A stretch of 64,000 nt of DNA from an uncultured Bacilli bacterium (GTDB taxonomy: Bacteria; Bacillota_I; Bacilli_A; ML615J-28; CAG-313), in the NCBI GenBank assembly GCA_934098295.1, contig CAKONV010000008.1, positions 12,993-76,992 on the forward strand, written 5' to 3'. Made by a program: the position numbers and the translations under genes. Positions within the stretch are counted from its first letter, which is position 1. The number at the start of each line of letters is the position of its first letter. Positions 32,019-39,516 of this stretch are shown here, one piece after another. The notes beneath the pieces are model-generated. The model made no database searches. It was given only the letters and a program-made list of their open reading frames with translations, and was not told the DNA's origin.

Positions 32019-32861
32019 TTATGCATCTATTTGTTTAGAAATAATCTTTTTTAACTTTTTAAAATCATTAACTGTTGCTTCTCCCATTCTACTAGCAAGG
32101 TTATTTGTAGGATTAGCGATATCAATTAACATATATGGTTTTTTTCTTACATCTGTTCTTACGACACCTAGTCTACGATAAGTATCATCATCTTGATCGA
32201 TTTTTATACCTTTTAAAAGATCATCTATTGAACGAATAAATTCTTTTAAGTAAGCTAGATATGTATGCGTTGTAAAGTTAACACATAAACCATAATATAA
32301 TAATAATGAAATGGTATAACAATCAATGTTTAAGTTTTCACTATCACTATAATATTTTATTAATTGAACAGTATTTTTAAATAAATTAAAATCACTTGCT
32401 GCTAAGTTTATAAAATTTACTCTTAGATTATCTTGTTCTAAAAAATAATCATTTTGATATTCTAAAGGTTGTTCATATCTAATAGCTAAATTTATTTTAT
32501 ATGGTTGAGTAATTAAACTAATGGTATTTTTATTATCATCAATTGCAATTTGTGTTGATTTTTCGAGATTATATTTGAATATAATATCATTCCAAATTTC
32601 ATTAATAACAACTTGATTCATTAGTAAATAATTTTCTTTTTCACATTGTTTTATAATAACCATTAAATCAAGTTCTTTCATATTATGTGACGTAAGGCTA
32701 CTAGCTAAAGAGAATCCTTTACATACTTGTTTAATTTCAAAATGACGGCAATTGTTTTTTAGATTATCTAATAGTTGAGATATAATCAAATCAATGTTTT
32801 CTTTATCTTCTTTAGTTAACTCTAATTCTGTTACTATTTTGCGGTAATCTTTTTCTGTCAT
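32019..32861 (-). CDS. OAS/CD-NTase-like nucleotidyltransferase-fold protein with altered active site
   Basis: 280 aa. GS-type signature CKGFSLASSLTSHNMKELDL (~48-67) corresponds to the hG[GS]..[DE]h[DE]h motif, but the first acid is Glu. The position of the third acid is INLAIRY, with Asn instead of Asp. The C-terminal half looks like an OAS1-C domain (FKNTVQLIKYYSDSE, IDCYTISLLLYYGL) and ends with YMLIDIANPTNNLASRMGEA, which resembles DPADPTNNV of 2'-5' oligoadenylate synthases. Polymerase activity is uncertain. It starts 17 nt after the PHP gene with GGAGG, so both are one operon. Confidence 0.65.
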   Translation of the reverse strand: MTEKDYRKIVTELELTKEDKENIDLIISQLLDNLKNNCRHFEIKQVCKGFSLASSLTSHNMKELDLMVIIKQCEKENYLLMNQVVINEIWNDIIFKYNLEKSTQIAIDDNKNTISLITQPYKINLAIRYEQPLEYQNDYFLEQDNLRVNFINLAASDFNLFKNTVQLIKYYSDSENLNIDCYTISLLLYYGLCVNFTTHTYLAYLKEFIRSIDDLLKGIKIDQDDDTYRRLGVVRTDVRKKPYMLIDIANPTNNLASRMGEATVNDFKKLKKIISKQIDA

Positions 32862-32877
32862 AAAACCTCCTTAATTT

Positions 32878-33669
32878 TTATATGTCAAAATTATAACATT
32901 TTCTTTTAACAAAATAACAAAGATGGTCAAAACCACAATCTTTGATAATTTGTTTGTATTTATCAAAACCTTCCATATATCTATCAATTATATGAGCATC
33001 TGATGATAATGTTAGTTTTGTTCCCTGCAAACTCTTATATAAACCAAGTAAATATTTTAAATGAGTGTCAGGAAAAGCTTTTTGTACTTTTGTGTTAATT
33101 TCTAAAGCTTTGTCTTTCTTTATTAATTGTTTTAGAATAGGGATTAAATAATGTTCATAGTCTGAAAACTTTAAGCCTTTATCAATATTATAAGCGGTTT
33201 TAAAGCCATAATCAATATGTGCTAAAACATCAAAATCATCCATAGATAGCATTGCATCCATCATTTGATTAAAGTACATTTCTAAACATTTATCAATTCC
33301 ATATTCTCTAAAAAAACTTTCGTAATAATATTCCATAAGGGGATTATTGTGAATACTTAAGTTTATTACATCAAAGTCTTGACTATTTATCCATTTTTCC
33401 ATTTTAGGCCTAAAATCAGCTCTATATCCGATTTCTACTCCTAAAAGAGGAATTGGTCCACCTGACTTGTAAAGTTCTGATAATCTCTTTTTTAATTTTT
33501 CAAAATCAGCTGTCCAATCTTCGTGATTAGGATGAACATCAAAATCAATATGTTCAGTAGTTATAAAATATTTACATCCTAATTCTTTAGCTTTATTATA
33601 ATAATTATCTATTAATTCTTTAGAGTCATGGGAAAAACATGAATGGACGTGTTGATCATGTAAAATCAT
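32878..33669 (-). CDS. PHP-domain phosphoesterase (histidinol-phosphatase-like)
   Basis: 263 aa. Metal-binding motifs in order: MILHDQHVHSCFSHDS (HxH), FITTEHIDFD, LLGVEIGYR, VINLSIHNN, VLAHIDYGFK and LTLSSDAH. This is the HisK type of PHP enzyme that removes phosphate from histidinol phosphate or other small molecules. No histidine genes are near. Its partner is the nucleotidyltransferase-like gene, so a nucleotide substrate is possible. Confidence 0.85.
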   Translation of the reverse strand: MILHDQHVHSCFSHDSKELIDNYYNKAKELGCKYFITTEHIDFDVHPNHEDWTADFEKLKKRLSELYKSGGPIPLLGVEIGYRADFRPKMEKWINSQDFDVINLSIHNNPLMEYYYESFFREYGIDKCLEMYFNQMMDAMLSMDDFDVLAHIDYGFKTAYNIDKGLKFSDYEHYLIPILKQLIKKDKALEINTKVQKAFPDTHLKYLLGLYKSLQGTKLTLSSDAHIIDRYMEGFDKYKQIIKDCGFDHLCYFVKRKCYNFDI

Positions 33670-33790
33670 TTTATTCCTTCTTTCTTTGTACTTTTTTATT
33701 ATACCACTTTTTATTTTTTATTTCTAGATAAAAGGTATTATATCCATAAAAGAAATTAGTATTTATAAAAAGTGATTTAAATACTAATTA

Positions 33791-33819
33791 AAAATGGTCC
33801 TTATTAAAGGACCATTTTT
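33791..33819 (-). terminator. Terminator of typA
   Basis: AAATGGTCCTTTAATAAGGACCATTTTTA: stem GGTCCTT/AAGGACC with T-runs on both strands. Confidence 0.85.
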
Positions 33820-35644
33820 ATTTATTTTGTCTTAATTTTGAAGCATCATATTTTTTTCGATCAACGGTGTTTAAAATAACTTTACGTAAACGGATATGTT
33901 TAGGAGTGATTTCAACTAATTCATCATCATCAATAAATTCCAAATCATTTTCTAAGCTTAATAGTTTAGGAGCTTTTAAGACAACCGTATTATCTTTTGT
34001 TGAACTTCTTTGGTTAGTCATTTGTTTAGCTTTCGTGATGTTTACGGCTAAGTCTTCTTCTCTATTACAAGTTCCAACAATCATTCCCTCATACACTTCT
34101 TCACCTGGTGATATAAATAGTTCTCCACGATCTTCAATGCCACCACAGGCATAAGCTGTAGCAACACCATCATTCATAGATACTAAAACATGTTGTTTTC
34201 TTCCTGTAAAGGTTTCTGGAGTGGTTGGTCGATAATCACTAAAAACGTGGTTTAGAATTCCATAACCATGGGTTGCGGTCATAAATTCTGTTGAAAAGCC
34301 AATTAGTCCTTTTGAAGGAACTACATATGTTAATCTTGTCTGACCATCTTTAGAATTCATTGTTACAAGATTACCTCTTCTTTTGCCAAGCATTTCAATA
34401 GTGGGGCCAACATATTCATCAGGGCAATCAATTACGACATCTTCATATGGTTCGCAAGTTTTACCATCGATTTCTCTTAAAATTACTTTAGGTCTAGATA
34501 CTTGGAATTCAAATCCTTCTCTTCTTAACATCTCGATTAAAATTGATAGATGTAGTTCACCACGACCTGATACTACCCATTCTTCTTTTAGCGGCACTCT
34601 TTCTACTTTCAAGCTTACATCGCTTTGTGTCTCTTTAAATAATCGTTCTTCAATTTTACGAGCTGTAACAAGTTTTCCATCTCTACCAACAAAAGGAGAT
34701 GTATTAGTTCCAAAAGTCATTTTTACGGTTGGTTCACTTACATGAATTAAAGGAAGAGCTTCTTCTTTACCAATTTCACAAATTGTTTCTCCAACATATA
34801 TATCTGGAAGTCCAGCAATACCAACGATATCACCAGCGGAAGCACTTTCTACTTCAACTCTCTTAATACCAACGAAATTGAATAATTTCTGAATTCTAAA
34901 TTGGGTAATAGAACCATCAATTCTAACACATGATACCATTTCGTTAACTTTGATAATTCCTCTTTTTACTCTACCAATACCAATTCTTCCTACATAATCA
35001 TTATAGTCAAGTAAAGCAGGTTGAAATTGAAGTGGGGAAGTTGTATCATTATCAGGATCAGGTATTTCTTTTAAAATCATATCAAGTAGTGGAATCATAC
35101 CTTTTTCTTGAGCTTGAGGATCATCAGATAGGCTAGAAGTACCATTAACAGCTGATGTATAAACTACTGGGAATTCTAATTGATCATCATCAGCTCCTAA
35201 ATCAATAAATAAGTCTAGTACTTCGTCGATAACAGCAGCTGGGCGTGCCGATGGTTTATCAATTTTATTTATAACAACAATAGCCTTATGATGGAATTCT
35301 AAAGCCTTTTTTAAAACAAATCTTGTTTGAGGCATGGTTCCTTCATAAGCATCTACTACTAATAGAACACCATCAACCATTCCCATAATTCTTTCAACTT
35401 CACCAGAAAAATCAGCGTGTCCAGGTGTATCCAATATATTAATTTTATAATCTTTATAATAAACGCCCGTTGGTTTAGCAAGAATAGTTATACCTCTTTC
35501 ACGTTCAATATCGTTAGAGTCCATAACACATTCTTCAACAACTTCATTTTCTCTAAATGTTTTTGTTGATGATAGTAAGGAATCAACTAAAGTGGTTTTG
35601 CCATGGTCAACATGGGCTATAATGGCGATGTTTTTAATCTTCAT
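33818..35644 (-). CDS. typA: Ribosome-associated GTPase TypA/BipA
   Basis: 608 aa. GTPase motifs: IAHVDHGKTTLVDSLL (G1), RERGITILAKPTGV (G2), ILDTPGHADFSG (G3), VVINKIDKPSARP (G4). These are followed by EF-G-like domains and the BipA C-terminal domain with the GRKQHVLVSMNDGVATAYAC segment. It binds 70S ribosomes and supports assembly and growth under stress such as cold. Promoter at 35717-35745; the 5' UTR carries a hairpin (35669-35697). Confidence 0.96.
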   Translation of the reverse strand: MKIKNIAIIAHVDHGKTTLVDSLLSSTKTFRENEVVEECVMDSNDIERERGITILAKPTGVYYKDYKINILDTPGHADFSGEVERIMGMVDGVLLVVDAYEGTMPQTRFVLKKALEFHHKAIVVINKIDKPSARPAAVIDEVLDLFIDLGADDDQLEFPVVYTSAVNGTSSLSDDPQAQEKGMIPLLDMILKEIPDPDNDTTSPLQFQPALLDYNDYVGRIGIGRVKRGIIKVNEMVSCVRIDGSITQFRIQKLFNFVGIKRVEVESASAGDIVGIAGLPDIYVGETICEIGKEEALPLIHVSEPTVKMTFGTNTSPFVGRDGKLVTARKIEERLFKETQSDVSLKVERVPLKEEWVVSGRGELHLSILIEMLRREGFEFQVSRPKVILREIDGKTCEPYEDVVIDCPDEYVGPTIEMLGKRRGNLVTMNSKDGQTRLTYVVPSKGLIGFSTEFMTATHGYGILNHVFSDYRPTTPETFTGRKQHVLVSMNDGVATAYACGGIEDRGELFISPGEEVYEGMIVGTCNREEDLAVNITKAKQMTNQRSSTKDNTVVLKAPKLLSLENDLEFIDDDELVEITPKHIRLRKVILNTVDRKKYDASKLRQNK

Positions 35645-35668
35645 AATATTTTCTCTTTCTTTGAAAAT

Positions 35669-35697
35669 GACCCTATCTTTTTTTTAAAAATAGAGTC
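35669..35697 (-). promoter_or_regulatory. Hairpin in the typA 5' UTR
   Basis: GACTCTATTTT / AAGATAGGGTC with G-T pairs, between the promoter and the ribosome site. No T-run follows, so it is not a normal terminator; it may influence translation. Confidence 0.45.
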
Positions 35698-35716
35698 TTA
35701 ATCTATAACTATTTAT

Positions 35717-35745
35717 ATTTTACTATTATTTATGTGATTTGTCAA
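35717..35745 (-). promoter_or_regulatory. Promoter of typA
   Basis: TTGACA (35740-35745), 17-nt spacer, TAAAAT (35717-35722) on the minus strand. Confidence 0.8.
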
Positions 35746-35756
35746 AAAACTAAACT

Positions 35757-36653
35757 TTATAAAACGGTTACAGATTTTTCTTTTGTGTTTAGTCTTACCT
35801 TTAATCCAATTGGTAAATTTATAAAAGGGTTAGTATGTCCACATTCAAAGTTACTAATAACTGGAATGTTAAGAGGATGTAAATAGAAATCTAATAATTC
35901 ATCAACAGTTTGATCAGACTCTGATGTACATGAAGAAAAAGTTCCACATATTACACCTTTTAATTCCTTTAATTTACCAGCAAGTTTTAATGCACAAAGC
36001 ATTCTATCGATGGAATATGGAGCTTCTTCAACATCTTCTATAAATAAGATTTTATCTTTCATGTCAATTTCATAAGGAGTTCCTAACAAGTTATAAATTA
36101 AACTTAAATTACCACCTACTAATATTCCTTCTGCACATCCATTGTTAATAATCGTTAGTTCTTGTTCGCTATTTTTTAAAGGAGCTAGAAATCCATTTTC
36201 CATCAAATCAAAAAAATTATTGACTGTATTTAAGGGAGCATGTCTTAGACAAATTCCCATATCACCATGCAAAGTTGGAAATGAACATTTTTGATAAATA
36301 ACATTCAATAAAACTGTAATATCTGAAAAACCTACGATAAGTTTAGGATTTTTTTTAATTAAATCAAAATCTAATTTATCAATTATTCTTGAACAGCCAT
36401 AACCGCCCTTGTAACAAAATATCGCGTCAATTTTAGGATCTAAAAACATATCCATTAAATCTTGAGCTCTTTCTTCATCGCTACCGGCTAAATAGCCTTC
36501 TTTTAGCATCATCGTTTTTCCCAATTTATATTTGTAACCTCTCTTAGTTAACATTGTCAAAAATTCATTAACTTCTTCATTTGTGCGAGGATGAAAAGCA
36601 GGGCATACAAGTCCTATTGTAGCCCCCTTCTTAACTAAAAATAATTTATTCAT
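35757..36653 (-). CDS. LD-carboxypeptidase, S66 family (LdcA/MccF type)
   Basis: 298 aa. Family motifs: CYKGGYGCSRIIDKL, the nucleophile in IVGFSDITVLLN (Ser~107), PTLHGDMG, the acidic catalytic residue in LFIEDVEEAPYSIDRML, and the catalytic His in NFECGHTNPF. These enzymes cut LD-peptide bonds in murein peptides or inactivate microcin C. No signal peptide, so cytoplasmic. It overlaps the serine hydrolase gene by 8 nt. Confidence 0.9.
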   Translation of the reverse strand: MNKLFLVKKGATIGLVCPAFHPRTNEEVNEFLTMLTKRGYKYKLGKTMMLKEGYLAGSDEERAQDLMDMFLDPKIDAIFCYKGGYGCSRIIDKLDFDLIKKNPKLIVGFSDITVLLNVIYQKCSFPTLHGDMGICLRHAPLNTVNNFFDLMENGFLAPLKNSEQELTIINNGCAEGILVGGNLSLIYNLLGTPYEIDMKDKILFIEDVEEAPYSIDRMLCALKLAGKLKELKGVICGTFSSCTSESDQTVDELLDFYLHPLNIPVISNFECGHTNPFINLPIGLKVRLNTKEKSVTVL

Positions 36654-37767
36654 ATTCTTTTACCAAATACTTTAATATGTCAGATTCCATTTTTACCATA
36701 TGTTCTGCGAACTCTTTATAGTTTGCACCATTACATAAGAAAATATACCCATTTTTTCTAGTATATAACATAAAACTGCGAAGACCATAAGCGCATCCAA
36801 AGTGACCTCTTAAAACCTCTTTTGAATATCCATCAAGAATTATTAGTTGTAATCCTTTAGCTTTATAACTAGGATCAGAAGATATTCCACGCCAATGAAC
36901 TTTTTCCATTTCGGAAATTGTTTCTTCTTTTAAGATACGGATACCATTATAACTGCCTTTATTCATCATCATAATCATTATTTTAGATAAATCAAGTGGG
37001 CTAATAAATAAGCCACCAGCTGGGCCTCTAAAATTGTTACCAATTGGGTACTTTGGGAATAGTTTTTCTTCAAATAAATTTAAATCTCTTTCAAGAACAA
37101 ATTCACCATTTTGATAATCATATAAACTTGCTACTTTTTCTTTTTTTTCAACTTGATCAATTCGGTAACCACCATCAATTTCTAGTGGGTCAAGAATTAC
37201 TTCTTTTACATAATCAGTAAAAAGCTTATTAGTAATTTTTTCTATAATACAGGCAAGGATACCGCAACCAAAATTTGAATAATTCCAAACTGTTCCTGGT
37301 TCAGCATCTAAATATGTTTTTGGTGAATAATAAACATAATCAGGATTGTTTAATAAATCTTCTAAAGACACAAAAATTGTGGGACCATTAACGCCATCGT
37401 AACCACAGATAGGATCATCATTTCCATCACATAAACTAGATGTTTGGGTCATTAACATTTCTGTTGTAATTGGTTTTAGTGGGAAGTGAGGATTTCTAAC
37501 CTTAAAGCCTAAATATTTACTTATATCTTCATGAATGTCAAGTTTTCCCTCTTCAAAAAGTTTCATAGCACAAAGGGCAACAACAACTTTAGAAATTGAC
37601 GCAATTCTATATATTGTATCATTTTCAATTGGTTTTTTAGTCTCTAAACTAGATAGGCCATAGTTTACTAAATAGTCAACACCATCAGGATTAGCATGTA
37701 AAACACTTAATCCCACGTGGTCGTATTTACTAATAATTTTATCTAATTCTTTATCGACAATTTTCAT
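36646..37767 (-). CDS. Serine hydrolase of the class C beta-lactamase / penicillin-binding family
   Basis: 373 aa. SxxK in YRIASISKVVVAL (Ser~57), YxN in VWNYSNFGCG, and the third motif as HFG in LRGHFGCAYGL. No signal peptide is visible, so it probably acts inside the cell or on small esters/peptides rather than on periplasmic murein. TAATG overlap with the VanZ gene upstream and 8-nt over the S66 peptidase gene downstream: a tight three-gene operon. Confidence 0.88.
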   Translation of the reverse strand: MKIVDKELDKIISKYDHVGLSVLHANPDGVDYLVNYGLSSLETKKPIENDTIYRIASISKVVVALCAMKLFEEGKLDIHEDISKYLGFKVRNPHFPLKPITTEMLMTQTSSLCDGNDDPICGYDGVNGPTIFVSLEDLLNNPDYVYYSPKTYLDAEPGTVWNYSNFGCGILACIIEKITNKLFTDYVKEVILDPLEIDGGYRIDQVEKKEKVASLYDYQNGEFVLERDLNLFEEKLFPKYPIGNNFRGPAGGLFISPLDLSKIMIMMMNKGSYNGIRILKEETISEMEKVHWRGISSDPSYKAKGLQLIILDGYSKEVLRGHFGCAYGLRSFMLYTRKNGYIFLCNGANYKEFAEHMVKMESDILKYLVKEYE

Positions 37768-38270
37768 TAAATATTCTCCTCTAATTTTCTTTTTTTATTT
37801 TTCTTAACACTATAAATTATAAACATAAATAAAATAACTATTCCGTTTCCAATTAAATATCCTGAATAATCAATCATTACGTCTTTTATTGAAGGTCCCC
37901 GGCTATCCGCAAAGATTTGAATAACTTCTGATATAGCGGCAACTAAAAAGCCACTACCAAATAGTAATATTAATGTTAATACTCTTTTATTAATAAAACT
38001 AAAATAAACTCCTACCGCAAACAAACCTAATACTAAAAATATTCCAAAATGTCCTATCGCTTTTCTAATAAATATTCTAACATTTTCTAATCCATATTTG
38101 TCAGCAATAGGTTCTTCGCCTTTTCTTATATCATCAACAACGCCAATAACAATATCTGTAACCTTATTGCTTTCAGCAGCTGATTTTTCACCAGAAGCGG
38201 CAGCTTTACTAAAGATAATTGCAATTATAAAAAGGTAAAAACAAAGCCAAACATATTTTAAATATCTCAT
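37767..38270 (-). CDS. VanZ-family membrane protein
   Basis: 167 aa from ATG 38270 (GGAGGA 8 nt upstream; longer frame lacks a ribosome site). Four membrane helices, with the VanZ signature RKAIGHFGIFLVLGLFA and EVIQIFADSRGPSIKDVMID followed by YLIGNGI. VanZ proteins lower susceptibility to teicoplanin and related drugs by unknown means. First gene of the operon with two peptidase-type hydrolases. Confidence 0.88.
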   Translation of the reverse strand: MRYLKYVWLCFYLFIIAIIFSKAAASGEKSAAESNKVTDIVIGVVDDIRKGEEPIADKYGLENVRIFIRKAIGHFGIFLVLGLFAVGVYFSFINKRVLTLILLFGSGFLVAAISEVIQIFADSRGPSIKDVMIDYSGYLIGNGIVILFMFIIYSVKKNKKRKLEENI

Positions 38271-38303
38271 AACTTTAGTCCTCCTTTTTTTATTTACTCT
38301 TAT

Positions 38304-38332
38304 ATTATACATCAAAATGATATTTTTATCAA
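38304..38332 (-). promoter_or_regulatory. Promoter of the VanZ operon
   Basis: TTGATA (38327-38332), 17-nt spacer, TATAAT (38304-38309) on the minus strand. Confidence 0.75.
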
Positions 38333-38399
38333 TAGTTTAATCTTTTGTTTTTATAATTATGAATTCAATTATTATTAAAAAATATTATATATAATAAAT

Positions 38400-38430
38400 A
38401 AAAGAAATACTTGCTTTAACAAGTATTTCT
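38400..38430 (-). terminator. Terminator after the 38445 gene
   Basis: AAGAAATACTTG / CAAGTATTTCTT stem with T-runs on both strands. Confidence 0.85.
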
Positions 38431-38444
38431 TTTTAATGTAGTTT

Positions 38445-38999
38445 TTAGTTTTGGTAATGTCTAACCTTTACATATATAAGGCTATTAAGTGATGGATAGT
38501 AAATAAAGACAGTATAATCATCAGCTATATAATATTTATAAGGAGTATCAAAATTCGGACATTTATCTTCTGGTACTTCAATAACATCTTTAATTCCTGT
38601 TAAGAAATATTTTTCTTTTTCTTCATCCATCTTTCCATCTATAAATGATATCTTGTGAGAAACACCTTTTGAATCTAAATTTTCTTGTTCTAGGTAAGAA
38701 GTAAAATCACTATCAAATTTGAATTCAATATAATATGTTCCTATACCATCATCTTGAAAACCAGGATTATGTTTCTTTGAATATACAGTTTTTGTATCTT
38801 TTGGTAGTTTAAAATTTTCACTTTTTTCAACTAATTTAATATTGGAACTATTAGAGTTGTTACAACTAGCTCCGCCCATAGTTGCTAAAGAAATATTAAC
38901 AATAATAAAATATACTCCTAAAGCCATTAAGCATGCCATTATAACTCCTAAAAAAATTTTCCAACCAAGTTTAATTTTTAATTTACTAAGTAATACCAT
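38445..38999 (-). CDS. Single-pass membrane protein with external domain, unknown
   Basis: 184 aa, GGGGGAG ribosome site. One membrane helix (~12-36, WKIFLGVIMACLMALGVYFI) followed by an external domain containing IGTYYIEFKFDSDFTSYLEQ and YKYYIADDYTVFIYYPSLNS. No recognised family. The 37-aa membrane protein gene 39015-39128 stands 15 nt upstream, so the two probably work together. Confidence 0.65.
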   Translation of the reverse strand: MVLLSKLKIKLGWKIFLGVIMACLMALGVYFIIVNISLATMGGASCNNSNSSNIKLVEKSENFKLPKDTKTVYSKKHNPGFQDDGIGTYYIEFKFDSDFTSYLEQENLDSKGVSHKISFIDGKMDEEKEKYFLTGIKDVIEVPEDKCPNFDTPYKYYIADDYTVFIYYPSLNSLIYVKVRHYQN

Positions 39000-39014
39000 G
39001 TTTATTTCTCCCCC

Positions 39015-39128
39015 TTATCTATATTTAAAATACGCTAACATCATTGTAATAATTGCTACTATCCCAGATATTAAAAGAATAACTTCAATACCCATAACTA
39101 CATTTGTAAGAATTTTTTTAATCTTCAT
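39015..39128 (-). CDS. 37-residue single-helix membrane protein
   Basis: ATG at 39128 with GAAGAGG 8 nt upstream; product MKIKKILTNVVMGIEVILLI followed by SGIVAIITMMLAYFKYR: one membrane helix with basic flanks. Its stop overlaps the region of the ribosome site of 38445-38999. Too short for most gene finders, but start, ribosome site and spacing all fit. Confidence 0.6.
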   Translation of the reverse strand: MKIKKILTNVVMGIEVILLISGIVAIITMMLAYFKYR

Positions 39129-39191
39129 CTTTCTACCTCTTCCTAGTTTCAATATTATTCGGTTATTGTTATAACCTAACAATATTGTATC

Positions 39192-39208
39192 AAAAAAAAA
39201 AAAAAAAA
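39192..39208. repeat. Homopolymer run of 17 A
   Basis: Uninterrupted A17 in the gap between the two operons; may vary in length between clones or be a sequencing artefact. Confidence 0.7.
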
Positions 39209-39253
39209 TACTAGCTTTACACTTTTTTTTAAAAATAATATCTAAAAAATATA

Positions 39254-39292
39254 AAAAAGTCTTGATAATTTTTGAGAATTATCAAGACTTTA
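39254..39292 (-). terminator. Terminator of the feo operon
   Basis: AAAGTCTTGATAATT / AATTATCAAGACTTT, 15-bp stem, with T-runs on both strands. Confidence 0.88.
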
Positions 39293-39294
39293 TT

Positions 39295-39480
39295 TTAATT
39301 ATTTTGTTGTTGCTTTTCTTTTTTAGCATTACAAAATGGACATTCTTTGCCGTCTTTACAGCTTGAACAATTACATCCACATGAGGATTTTCCACTTTTA
39401 ATTTTCTTAATACTAGTTATTATTGGAAGTACTACCAAGAATATAGCAACTACAGCAATAATAGGTTCAAACCATTTCAT
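39295..39480 (-). CDS. FeoB-associated Cys-rich membrane protein
   Basis: 61 aa: one N-terminal helix (PIIAVVAIFLVVLPIITSI), then SSCGCNCSSCKDGKECPFC with six cysteines. This small protein type regularly follows feoB in Firmicutes and is thought to help ferrous iron transport, perhaps like FeoC. GGAGGATTT ribosome site. Last gene of the operon. Confidence 0.9.
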   Translation of the reverse strand: MKWFEPIIAVVAIFLVVLPIITSIKKIKSGKSSCGCNCSSCKDGKECPFCNAKKEKQQQNN

Positions 39481-39516
39481 AAGTTAAATCCTCCTTTATT
39501 TTATTTTTTACAAATA

